In this document: one piece after another, positions 33,192 through 41,597 of the stretch | Position numbering within the stretch: position 1 is the first letter of the stretch | How the letters are laid out: the number at the start of each line of letters is the position of its first letter | NCBI RefSeq assembly: GCF_036322585.1 | Contig: NZ_AP024600.1 | Coordinates: forward strand, 3,348,001 to 3,412,000 | Reading direction: 5' to 3' | Source of the DNA: Luteolibacter sp. LG18 | GTDB taxonomy: Bacteria > Verrucomicrobiota > Verrucomicrobiia > Verrucomicrobiales > Akkermansiaceae | DNA: 64,000 nt | Notes under the pieces: model-generated | Databases searched by the model: none | What the model saw: only the letters and a program-made list of their open reading frames with translations | What the model was told of the DNA's origin: nothing | Program-made: the position numbers and the translations under genes

Positions 33192-36047
33192 ATGAACAAA
33201 CGCTTCCTGGCGTCCGTGCGGACGCTTGCCGTTGTCCTGTGTCCATGGGCTGCGCCACTCGTGGCCGAGGCCTACACCCACCCGGGTCTTCCGCTCACCT
33301 CCGCCGATCTGGCCACGCTCAAGGCCAACCTCGGCCGCGATCCCTGGAAGAGCGGCTATGCCGCCCTCTCGGCGGACTCCCATTCCCAGCTTGCCTACGG
33401 GATGCAGGGACCGTTCGCCACCGTGAGCCGCAATCCCGATGTGAATCTCAACCCGTGGCGCAATGACATGATCGCCGTCTGGAACCTCTCCCGCATGTGG
33501 TATTTCACCGGCAACACGGCCTACGCCCAGAAAGCGCACGACATCCTCCTGGCCTGGGCCTCGACCCAGACGACGTTCGGTGGCGGGGAATCGCCGCTCG
33601 ACATCGGAGACTACGCCTACCGGTTCGTGGGCGGTGCGGACATCCTGCGCGGCACCTGGCCGGGATGGACGGCGGCGGATACCACCACGGTGAAGGCCTA
33701 CTTCGGGAATGTCCTCCTGCCCGCCACCAATCCGGTGGGGGAGAACCTGTTCGGTGCGGCCAACAAGGGCGCGCTCTCGTTGGTCGGCGGCGGTCTCCTC
33801 GCTCTGTTCAATGACGACACCGCCAAGGTCGATTCGATCGTCTATCAGTATCGCTCGCTCGCGCACATCGGCCTGCGGAATTCGAATGCCCTCGGCGAGC
33901 TCGGCGATTCCGGCCGGGACCAGGGGCACGCCCACGGGCAGTTCCTTTCGCTCGCGATGTTCGCGGAGGCGCTGTGGAAGCAGGGGATCGACCTTTACTC
34001 CGAAAATGACAGCCGCTTGCTCGCCGTGGGCGAGTACTATGCGCGGGCGAACTACCTCGCTCCCACGCCCTACCTGCCCTTTGGCACCACCGATGCCTAC
34101 TACACCAGCGATGGCACCAACCGCGGATGGAACGGCGGCCGTCTGGCGCTCAACTTGATCCACGGCGCGTATGTCGTGCGGAAGGGGATCAAGGCACCCT
34201 ACACCGAGTTGAGACGGCAGGGCCTACCCTTGGACATGGACAGCTTCATGTTCGAGAAAGCGGCGGATCCCTCCACCGCCTCCCCGCCCGCGGCGATCTC
34301 CTTTCCCGCGACCGCTTCCCTCACCACCGGCGTGAGCAATGCGGACATCGGCAACGCCACCCCCGCGGGTTCAGGTTCCTATTCCGGAGGCCTCTGGACC
34401 GTGCAGGGCGCGGGCAGCGACATCTGGAGCACCAATGACAACTGCCACTTCACCTACAAGGCGGTCACCGGCGATTTCTCGATCGTCGCGAAAGTCGAGT
34501 CCATCACCGGCCCGAGCGCGAGCGGGAAGGCCGGGGTGATGCTGCGGGAGAGCCTCACCGCCGGAGCGAAGCGCGCGTGGATGGCGGTGACGATGAAATC
34601 CACCGTCGAGCAGAACATCCAGGGGCTGGCCGTTTACGGCGGGACGAACTACGGCAACAAGTCGCTGGCCATCACCCAGTCCACCTACTGGGTGAAGCTC
34701 GAGCGGCTCGGCAACATGGTCACCGGCTACCTCTCGCCGGATGGCACCAACTGGGCCGCCACCGATGTGGGCCGCTACGACAGCATCCCCGACACGCTCT
34801 ACGTGGGTCTGGTCGCCTGTTCGGTTTCCAATGGCACGCTCGGCACCGCCACCTTCAGCAACGTGCAGATCACCGGTGGCGACGGTGGGGCGCCGGTGGT
34901 GACTCCCTCGGCTCCCGTGGCGCTGCTCGCGGCCCCCGGTGCCTCCGCCGTGCCGCTGCGCTGGCAGCCGTCCTTCGGCGCGGCCAGTTATGCGGTGAAA
35001 CGCGCGGCCACCAGCGGTGGTCCCTACACGACCCTCGCCTCCGGTATCGCCGGCACCAGCTACACGGACACCACCGCGGCCGCGGGCACGACGTACTACT
35101 ATGTGGTTAGTGCCACGAATTCCGCGGGCACCAGCGCGAACTCACCCGAGGACGGCGCGGTGCCGGCGGCCCCGATGGTGAACGTGGCATTCCTCGCATC
35201 CGCCTCCGCGAGCGCCAATGGCTCATCCTCCACCGAAGGCGCGGCCCAGGGCATCGACCTCAATCCCGGCACGAAGTGGTATAACGGTGGAGCAGGCACC
35301 ACCGGCTGGCTCCAGTGCGATTTCGGCGCGGGCGTCACCCAGACGATCAAGCGCTACGCGGTGAGCAGCGCGAACGATACCCCCGGGCGGGATCCGAAGG
35401 ACTGGCAACTCCAGGGCTCCGCGGATGGATCGAGCTGGACGACGCTCGACACCCGCACCGCCCAGGCCTTCACCAACCGTTACCAGGCGATCAACTGCGC
35501 CATCGCCAGCCCGGCGGCCTACCGCTTCTACCGGCTCAACATCACCGCGAACAATGGCGACACCGCCGGCCTCCAGCTCGGGGAACTGGCCCTGCTCACC
35601 GATCAGGGCCGCACCGTGCCCGATGGCCTCTGCCGCCTCCTCAACCGCAGGAGCAACAAGGCGCTCGAGGTGCAAAGCGGTTCGACCGCCAATGGCGCGC
35701 CGCTCGACCAGTGGTCCTTCAATGGCGGTGACAACCAGAAGTGGACCCTCACCGATACCGGCAACGGCCAGTACCAGCTCATCGGGCTCGCCAGTGGCAA
35801 GGCCATCGATGTTTCGGGAGGCAGCACGGCGAACGGCGCGGGCCTGCTGATCTGGCCCTACAGCGGCGCCAACAACCAGAAGTGGACCATTACGCCCACC
35901 GGCGACGGCTTCTTCAAGCTCACCGCCGTGCACAGCGGGAAGGTGGCGGACGTGAATGCCGGCAGCACCGCCGATGGCGCGTCCATCATCCAATGGCCGT
36001 ATGGTGGCGGTGACAACCAGCAATGGTCGGTCACCACCTCGCCCTGA
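33192..36047 (+). CDS. secreted alginate lyase-like protein with Fn3, CBM32 and ricin-type modules
   Basis: A 951-residue protein. Layout: signal peptide (residues 1-27); an alginate-lyase-type helical toroid (about 35-345; NPWRNDMIAVWNLSRMWYFTG, DIGDYAYRFVGGADIL and WNGGRLALNLIHGAYVV); a DUF1349-like beta-sandwich (about 370-560; GLWTVQGAGSDIW, GVMLRESLTAGAK); an Fn3 domain (about 575-660); an F5/8 type C or CBM32 domain (about 660-805; GTKWYNGG, FYRLNITANNG); and a ricin-B/CBM13 trefoil (about 810-950; three SGSTANGAPLDQWSFNG-like repeats). The start at ATG 33192 fits the signal peptide. It likely cleaves a uronic-acid polysaccharide outside the cell; the substrate is not certain. A terminator follows. 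Confidence 0.78.
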   Translation: MNKRFLASVRTLAVVLCPWAAPLVAEAYTHPGLPLTSADLATLKANLGRDPWKSGYAALSADSHSQLAYGMQGPFATVSRNPDVNLNPWRNDMIAVWNLSRMWYFTGNTAYAQKAHDILLAWASTQTTFGGGESPLDIGDYAYRFVGGADILRGTWPGWTAADTTTVKAYFGNVLLPATNPVGENLFGAANKGALSLVGGGLLALFNDDTAKVDSIVYQYRSLAHIGLRNSNALGELGDSGRDQGHAHGQFLSLAMFAEALWKQGIDLYSENDSRLLAVGEYYARANYLAPTPYLPFGTTDAYYTSDGTNRGWNGGRLALNLIHGAYVVRKGIKAPYTELRRQGLPLDMDSFMFEKAADPSTASPPAAISFPATASLTTGVSNADIGNATPAGSGSYSGGLWTVQGAGSDIWSTNDNCHFTYKAVTGDFSIVAKVESITGPSASGKAGVMLRESLTAGAKRAWMAVTMKSTVEQNIQGLAVYGGTNYGNKSLAITQSTYWVKLERLGNMVTGYLSPDGTNWAATDVGRYDSIPDTLYVGLVACSVSNGTLGTATFSNVQITGGDGGAPVVTPSAPVALLAAPGASAVPLRWQPSFGAASYAVKRAATSGGPYTTLASGIAGTSYTDTTAAAGTTYYYVVSATNSAGTSANSPEDGAVPAAPMVNVAFLASASASANGSSSTEGAAQGIDLNPGTKWYNGGAGTTGWLQCDFGAGVTQTIKRYAVSSANDTPGRDPKDWQLQGSADGSSWTTLDTRTAQAFTNRYQAINCAIASPAAYRFYRLNITANNGDTAGLQLGELALLTDQGRTVPDGLCRLLNRRSNKALEVQSGSTANGAPLDQWSFNGGDNQKWTLTDTGNGQYQLIGLASGKAIDVSGGSTANGAGLLIWPYSGANNQKWTITPTGDGFFKLTAVHSGKVADVNAGSTADGASIIQWPYGGGDNQQWSVTTSP

Positions 36048-36061
36048 AGCATCCGAATCCA

Positions 36062-36086
36062 GGCCGCGCCGTGATGCGGCGCGGCC
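36062..36086 (+). terminator. hairpin terminator after the lyase gene
   Basis: The arms GGCCGCGCCG and CGGCGCGGCC form a perfect 10-bp stem with a TGATG loop, followed by ATCCTTTCC. It lies 15 bp past the stop. The rest of 36087-36349 holds only the small relic at 36102. Confidence 0.7.
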
Positions 36087-36101
36087 ATCCTTTCCGGGAA
36101 C

Positions 36102-36197
36102 ATGAAACGATGGCGCTTTTCACTGGCGCTGCTGTTGGGCGGGAGGGTGCTGTCCTGGAGCGCCCTTCGGGGTATGGGGCTCATGCCAAGGTGGTAA
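36102..36197 (+). pseudogene. signal-peptide-only gene relic
   Basis: ATG 36102 opens a 31-residue frame that is a typical signal peptide (MKRWRFSLALLLGGRVLSWS) and then stops at TAA 36195-36197. It is preceded by a weak GGGAA site. It looks like the start of a secreted-protein gene whose body has been lost. A functional microprotein is less likely. Confidence 0.3.
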
Positions 36198-36349
36198 GGG
36201 AACCCCACGCGCCAACCAATGGCATGGCGAGTGCCACCCATTTGGGAACCGTGGCAGGAATGGCTTCTTGGGAACCGAACGCTCTCTGGCAGTGACTCCT
36301 TGAGAGATTTGGAGGGTGGACGATGTGGTGCAATGGAAGCGCCCGCTCC

Positions 36350-39142
36350 TCACTCGGTGAAGACGAGGCAGGTCCGGCCTTGGGCGGGGATCTTCACTTC
36401 CAGCACGGCTTCGTTCGCGGTGTTGAGGGTGAGCCCGCGGGGGGCGCCGCCGTCGATGGAGAGGTGTGCCGTCTTGCGCAGGCCGGTGTAGTGGAGCGGC
36501 AGGCGGATCTGGCGGGTGATTTCCCCGCCGAGTGGATTGTAGAGGAAGGCGAGGCCTTTTTCGCGGCCGGCCGGGTTGGCGTGGAGGATGCCGTCCCAGT
36601 CCTGTCCGTTCGGGCGGCGGAGGTGGAGGATGTCGCCGTTGTCGAGCACATCACGGTGCTGCTTGTAGAAGTTCACCCACTTCACCACCAGCGCCTTGGT
36701 CTCGGGGGTGTCATACAACTGCGGGCCGCGGTAGCAGGCCTGCACGCCGTAGCCGAGCAGGTTCGCGAAGCGGGCCTCGTAGTGCGGCAGGTGCTGGGCC
36801 AGCGGCTCGATCGTGGCGTCCGCGCCACCTCCATGGTACTGGGAGAGCGGCACGAACATCCATCCCATGCTCTGGGTCTTGTTCCAGGTGCCATCGTACA
36901 TGTTCTGGCGCTCGATGATTTCCTGTTCGGCGCGTGGCAGGCTCCAGTTGGTTTCCCGGTAGCCCATGCCGCACTTGTTCGCCCCGGTGAGGAAGTACCA
37001 GTCCGGGACATTGAGGAAGACGCCGTCCCCGCGCAGGGTGCGGTATTGATCGGTGATGGCGCGCCACATCGTCCACTGCGAGTCCTCCTTGCCGTGGTGG
37101 AAGGGATGGTCGGTGGCGGCGCAGAGGTCGCCGGGGTAGGAGCCGTCGTTCTCGAACACGCCGAGTCCCGCGTGCCGCGTGAACTTGACGATGTTGTCGA
37201 GGTAGTCCCGCCCCCATTGGGTGCCGAGGCAGGGCATCACGCCGTAGCGCGGCGGGCTGCCCTGGGTGTTGTCCTTGGGATTGCGGGCGCCCCGCGAGGC
37301 GAGCAGGGAATAGCCGCCGAGCGCGATCTTCTTGCTCCGGGCATAGTCGGCCAGCTCCTTGTACTGGTTCCAGTAGGCCGGGTCGCGGCTCTCGAAGTTG
37401 AATCCGGAGCCGAATGACATGATGACCATCTCGAAGCCGGTGTCCGCCGCCTGGTCGATCGCCTCGCGGATCGTCTTCGGATCGGACTGCACCTTGTGGA
37501 ACATCAGCGGGTTCTCATTCGTCCACGGGGCGATGAGGCGGTACATCTTGCGCCGTGCCAGCGAGCGGCGCTCGCGTTCGGTGGAATCCAGCAGCAGCTC
37601 GAACACACGGAACGATTCGAAGGGCCGGTCCCGCGTCACCTCCTGGTCCGGGCCGAGCGGCGGCTGGCAGCGCAGCAGGCACGGCGTCTGGCGGTCGTAG
37701 TGGACCTGGGTCGGATACTCCGGATCGGAAACGATCTTCACGGTCGGGTTGGCGTAGTCGGCGGCCATGTCGCCGAAGGCCATGTCGGACTCGACCCAGA
37801 GGTTGTATTTCTCCGTGACCGGCGCGGTGTTCACCGAGGATTCGGTTTCGGCGAGCTTCAGCTCGTCGGCGACGAACGCGTTGAGGCGTGCCGGCTTGTC
37901 GCCGTTCACGCCCACCGTCAGCCATTTCGAGAACAGCGGGATGCCGTCGTAGAGTTCGTAGTGGACGGTGATCTCAGGCAGGTCGGTCCTCGGTGCCAGC
38001 GGCTTCGCCGGTTCCGCGCCGCGGAGAGTGAGGTTGAGCAGGTGGCAGCGGATCAGGTTCGCGTTTGCATCGGCGCCTTCATAGTCGCCGCCCTTGCCAC
38101 CGCGGCCGACCTTGCCGACGCGCAGTTTCACCGGTGGCTTCGCGAAGGGGACGGTGGCGATGGTGTCGTAGGAGTCCCCGGTCTGGGTGGCCTCGAACAC
38201 CACCGTGTCCTGGCGCAGGGTGGCGCGCAGGCGCACCGGCTTCGCGCGGTCGAACTTGCCCGCGAGACCGGAGGTGGTGTCGAAGACCTGCTGGTTCGGG
38301 CGGAGGATGAAATGGACCGTGGTGCCATCCGCGGCGGCGAGCGCCAGCCCGGGTCCCCAGGCGTTCGAGTGGGTGTCGTCGCCGGCGTCCAGGAACAGCT
38401 CCACCGAGGTGGCCTTCTCCGGCCACGGCCGCTCCGCGAACACCGCGGTATCCGGCAGCGCCATGATTTCGCCGGACTTTCCTTCATTGGAGAACGACGA
38501 GCGCGCGTGGGCCTTGCTGGCGGTGAGGGTCCAGCCTGGCTTCGGTTGGGAAAAGCCGCCGAAGGTTTCCTCATACAGCACCTCGCCGGTGAGCGTCGTC
38601 GAGGGAACCGCGGGCGGGCTGTAACGCATCACCAGGTGCTTGCCCGGCGGCGGCCACGCGTGATCCTTCGCCAGCCACTCGGGACGTTTCTTCCACTCCA
38701 GGCGCTTTGAGACCGGCAGCTCCTGCCAGCCGGTGAATTGATAGGCCCCGGGCAGCGGCCGGAGACCCTTGATCCATTCGTCCTTCAGGTAGTTCTGGAT
38801 GCGCTGGCCGGTCAGGCCGCCCACGGGATACTCGGTGCCGTTGATCGTGACCCGCGCCTCGGGGGCGACGGCGCGCAGCAGATGCTCGCCGCTGACGAGG
38901 TTTTCCAGCGAGACCGTGGAGGCATTCGGGGCCAGGCGGATGACGCGCCGTGCCAGACCGTTCTCCAGCGTCAGCGTGCCGGATGGGCTTTCGGTGATCC
39001 GCGCGCGGTAGGGGGCGGGATGGACCAGCCAGTCGGTGGTGGAATCCGCGGTGGCATCGGCGGATTGGGCCGCGGCGGGAAATGCCAGCGCCACGCATGC
39101 GGCGGCCAAACAGGGAATCGGGATGGAATGCATCGTCACCAT
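36350..39142 (-). CDS. secreted glycosidase-like TIM-barrel protein
   Basis: A 930-residue protein with a signal peptide (PIPCLAAACVALAFPAAAQS). The first half is beta-sandwich-rich and includes a jelly-roll-like insert at about 190-365 (EETFGGFSQPKPGWTLTASK). A conserved-looking segment (VHYELYDGIPLFSKWLTV) then leads to a probable catalytic barrel (about 530-830) with GFEMVIMSFGSGFNFES, FTRHAGLGVFENDGSYPGDL and GDGVFLNVPDWYFL. The last 100 residues form a small beta domain. The overall layout recalls alpha-galactosidase-type enzymes (clan GH-D/GH36-like), with acidic residues at strand ends, but no family signature is certain. ATG 39142 is used; ATG 39133 is equally possible. Confidence 0.55.
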   Translation of the reverse strand: MVTMHSIPIPCLAAACVALAFPAAAQSADATADSTTDWLVHPAPYRARITESPSGTLTLENGLARRVIRLAPNASTVSLENLVSGEHLLRAVAPEARVTINGTEYPVGGLTGQRIQNYLKDEWIKGLRPLPGAYQFTGWQELPVSKRLEWKKRPEWLAKDHAWPPPGKHLVMRYSPPAVPSTTLTGEVLYEETFGGFSQPKPGWTLTASKAHARSSFSNEGKSGEIMALPDTAVFAERPWPEKATSVELFLDAGDDTHSNAWGPGLALAAADGTTVHFILRPNQQVFDTTSGLAGKFDRAKPVRLRATLRQDTVVFEATQTGDSYDTIATVPFAKPPVKLRVGKVGRGGKGGDYEGADANANLIRCHLLNLTLRGAEPAKPLAPRTDLPEITVHYELYDGIPLFSKWLTVGVNGDKPARLNAFVADELKLAETESSVNTAPVTEKYNLWVESDMAFGDMAADYANPTVKIVSDPEYPTQVHYDRQTPCLLRCQPPLGPDQEVTRDRPFESFRVFELLLDSTERERRSLARRKMYRLIAPWTNENPLMFHKVQSDPKTIREAIDQAADTGFEMVIMSFGSGFNFESRDPAYWNQYKELADYARSKKIALGGYSLLASRGARNPKDNTQGSPPRYGVMPCLGTQWGRDYLDNIVKFTRHAGLGVFENDGSYPGDLCAATDHPFHHGKEDSQWTMWRAITDQYRTLRGDGVFLNVPDWYFLTGANKCGMGYRETNWSLPRAEQEIIERQNMYDGTWNKTQSMGWMFVPLSQYHGGGADATIEPLAQHLPHYEARFANLLGYGVQACYRGPQLYDTPETKALVVKWVNFYKQHRDVLDNGDILHLRRPNGQDWDGILHANPAGREKGLAFLYNPLGGEITRQIRLPLHYTGLRKTAHLSIDGGAPRGLTLNTANEAVLEVKIPAQGRTCLVFTE

Positions 39143-39291
39143 TTCTCAAGGTTCAAACAAAAGAGACGGGGCCCATACGGAGGCGATCGTCCGACACTAT
39201 CCGCGATTTTGCCCCGGCGGCCTCATGCCGTGTCGACAGCGGGGGCGCGGCGGGGGCGCGGCGGGCGGTTCCGGGGATTTGGAAAAAAATG

Positions 39292-39346
39292 TGAAATAGT
39301 CCGCTAAAACGACCTGGGGTAGGCTTATACCTTACAGAGGGCCATT
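39292..39346 (+). promoter_or_regulatory. sigma-gene promoter/leader, duplicated at 48549
   Basis: TGAAATAGTCCGCTAAAAC begins a stretch that continues through GGCTTAT and CAGAGGGCCAT to the sigma-factor ATG. The same 64-bp pattern, with no gap and about fourteen changes, stands at 48549-48612. The conserved blocks at about 39292-39310 and 39323-39340 could be -35 and -10 type elements; AGAGGG is the ribosome-binding site. Such conservation suggests recognition by one factor, perhaps the sigma factor itself. Confidence 0.55.
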
Positions 39347-39913
39347 ATGCATTTCCCCCACGACGACGAGCAGACGCGCGAGTTCCTCTCGCTGATGGTG
39401 CCCCATCAGCCGAGCATCCGGAACTTCGTTCTGAGCATTCACCCGCAGCCGGGTGATCTCGACGATTTGATGCAGAACGTCGCGATCAGCCTGTGGGAGA
39501 AGTTCGCCACCTTCGACAGGACCCGCGAGTTCCTGCCGTGGGCCAATAGCCTCGCCTATTTCGAAGTGCTGCGGTTCCGCAAGAAGTGCAGCCGGGACCG
39601 GCTGGTGTTCTCGGGGCTGGTGCTTTCGGAGGACCTGGTGGCGATGCTGGCGGAGGAGGCTTCCTCGCGGAGCCTGGCGGAGCCGGTGCGCGCGGCGCTG
39701 GAAACCTGCCTCTGCAAGCTGGACGAGAAGTCCCGCGAGGTGGTGATGGCGCGCTATGCCAGCGGCAACTCGATCGCGGACCTCGCGGCCAGCCGGAAGG
39801 AGTCGGTGCACCGCCTCTACCGCATCCTGGAGAAAGTGCGCTCCCTGCTCGTCACCTGTGTCCACCGCCAGCTTTCGGCCAGCGGTGTGACCTCCATCCG
39901 ATCGATTTCATGA
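39347..39913 (+). CDS. ECF-like sigma-70 factor (Rhodopirellula/Verrucomicrobium type)
   Basis: A 188-residue sigma factor. Region 2 spans about residues 10-85, with DLDDLMQNVAISLWEKF (2.1) and FLPWANSLAYFEVLRFRKK (2.3-2.4). Region 4 spans about 112-176, ending in the helix-turn-helix SIADLAASRKESVHRLYRIL. Regions 1 and 3 are absent, as in ECF-type factors. The stop overlaps the next ATG (ATGA), so it is coupled to a FecR/LamG membrane protein, the usual sigma/regulator pair in this phylum. The start is marked by AGAGGG 8 bases upstream. It probably controls surface or glycan genes nearby. Confidence 0.9.
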   Translation: MHFPHDDEQTREFLSLMVPHQPSIRNFVLSIHPQPGDLDDLMQNVAISLWEKFATFDRTREFLPWANSLAYFEVLRFRKKCSRDRLVFSGLVLSEDLVAMLAEEASSRSLAEPVRAALETCLCKLDEKSREVVMARYASGNSIADLAASRKESVHRLYRILEKVRSLLVTCVHRQLSASGVTSIRSIS

Positions 39914-41505
39914 CACCGTCCCCCCGCCTCGATCAGTTGCTTTCCCGTCTCAGCGACGGCTTGCTGGAACCCGCGGAGGCCGAGGTGCTGGATGGCATCC
40001 TGCGAGGCGATCCCGCGGCCCGGGAACATTACCTCGTCCACATCGCCGTGCACATGGCCCTGGCGGATGAGGAAATGCGGCGCCGCATCGTCATGCTGCC
40101 CACAGCCCGGCGTCCGCAGCGCTGGCCATGGTTGGCCGCGGCCGCCGCGGTGGTCCTGAGTGCCGCCGCCCTGTGGTACCGGCCAGCACCCATCCGGCCC
40201 ACGGAGCCACAGATGGCCGACCATGAGGTGGAGGTGGTGCCTGCGGCGGTGGCGATTGTTTCGGCCCAGGATGGGGTGAAGTGGAATCTCGCGGCACCGC
40301 CGGCGAATGGCATCGGCTTGCCCGTGGGAACGATCCAGACAACCGCCGGAGACCTTTCCATCTCCATCCTGGATGGGCCCGCCATCACGTTCCGGGGTCC
40401 GGCGGAGTTCCGCTTGGAAGGCCGTTCCCGGATCCGCGTGATCCGGGGGCAGGCGGCCTTCCGCAGCGATGAGCCACACCGCATGTTCCTCGTGGAGGTC
40501 GGGCACGGATCCGTGACCGATACCGGTGGGGAGTTCTCGGTGATCGCGGAAGAGGGGGGGGACGCGCGGCTCCATTGCTTTACCGGCCGGGTGAGGGTGT
40601 CCTCCACCGGAGATCAGGACGGGACTTTCGAGGATTGGGATGTTCAGGCCGGGCGCGGCCTGTTGGTCGCCGCCGCCATCCAGCGGACCGATGAGGAGGG
40701 GGACGAGTTTCCCCGGGTGCCTGCCGCCATTCTGCCCGGCCCTTCGCTCCGCTCGGAGGCCTACCCCCATGCGGTCATGGAGTCCTCGCCGCTGGCCTAC
40801 TGGCGTTTCGAGAAGCTCGGGTCGGAAGGCTTGGTGGCGGATGAAACGTCCGGCGGCCATCCGTTGGCGCTTCGCGGACAGGCCAGGTTGGAGGGCTCCT
40901 CGCAACGGTATCTGTTCGTCGATGACAAGGATGCTTCCGGGTTTGCCGACAGTAACTCCGGCATCCAGGGGCTCGATACCCGGAAGGGCCGGAGCATCGA
41001 GTGCCTGCTCTACTCGAGTGGTGAATCGTTCGCCACGGCGGTCGCCCTGGAGTTGGACACGCCCATGCCGGACGAAGTCCCGCGGCGCGGCATCGCCAGC
41101 CACGCGCCCGATGCCTCCCTTCTGGAGATTTTCGGGAGGCAGAGAAATCCCCGGGACGCCACTCCCGGTCATGTGATCCGGGCGCTCTACCGCTCGCCAG
41201 CGGGATATGAGGGTGGAACCAATCTCACGTCATCGCAGGGGAATTTGCTCCACCGCTGGGTGCACGTCGCCGCCACCTTCGGTCAGGACGGGATCTACCT
41301 CTACATCGATGGCGAGCCTTCCCGCGAGATCATCGCTCCATTGCAACCGAAGGGTATCGCATTGCGCGCCATCGTCGGCCGGTTGCAACCCGGACCCCGG
41401 GACGCATTCCGGCAGTGGTCCGGCGGCATCGATGAACTCGCCCTCTATGACCGGCCGCTTTCCGCTGCGGAAGTGAAGGCCCACTACCAGGCCTCCCGTC
41501 GCTGA
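39910..41505 (+). CDS. FecR-like membrane regulator with C-terminal LamG domain
   Basis: A 531-residue protein. The first 70 residues form an anti-sigma-like cytoplasmic part (RLDQLLSRLSDGLLEPAEAE), followed by one membrane helix (about 74-92, WLAAAAAVVLSAAALW) and a FecR domain outside (about 105-240; FRGPAEFRLEGRSRIRVIRG, VEVGHGSVTDTGGEFSV). A concanavalin/LamG-like jelly roll (about 275-531) contains YWRFEKLGSEGLVADETSGG and HRWVHVAATFGQDGIYLYIDG. The layout fits a sensor that binds an outside ligand, perhaps a glycan, and signals to the sigma factor encoded just upstream with a 4-bp overlap. Confidence 0.85.
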   Translation: MTPSPRLDQLLSRLSDGLLEPAEAEVLDGILRGDPAAREHYLVHIAVHMALADEEMRRRIVMLPTARRPQRWPWLAAAAAVVLSAAALWYRPAPIRPTEPQMADHEVEVVPAAVAIVSAQDGVKWNLAAPPANGIGLPVGTIQTTAGDLSISILDGPAITFRGPAEFRLEGRSRIRVIRGQAAFRSDEPHRMFLVEVGHGSVTDTGGEFSVIAEEGGDARLHCFTGRVRVSSTGDQDGTFEDWDVQAGRGLLVAAAIQRTDEEGDEFPRVPAAILPGPSLRSEAYPHAVMESSPLAYWRFEKLGSEGLVADETSGGHPLALRGQARLEGSSQRYLFVDDKDASGFADSNSGIQGLDTRKGRSIECLLYSSGESFATAVALELDTPMPDEVPRRGIASHAPDASLLEIFGRQRNPRDATPGHVIRALYRSPAGYEGGTNLTSSQGNLLHRWVHVAATFGQDGIYLYIDGEPSREIIAPLQPKGIALRAIVGRLQPGPRDAFRQWSGGIDELALYDRPLSAAEVKAHYQASRR

Positions 41506-41597
41506 GGCCTGCCACGCTCCCCCATCCACGCCGGGCCGGTCCACCGTGCCCCCGGGTGACCTGTCTCTCCATCATTGCCTGATCGCATTTAGTACCC

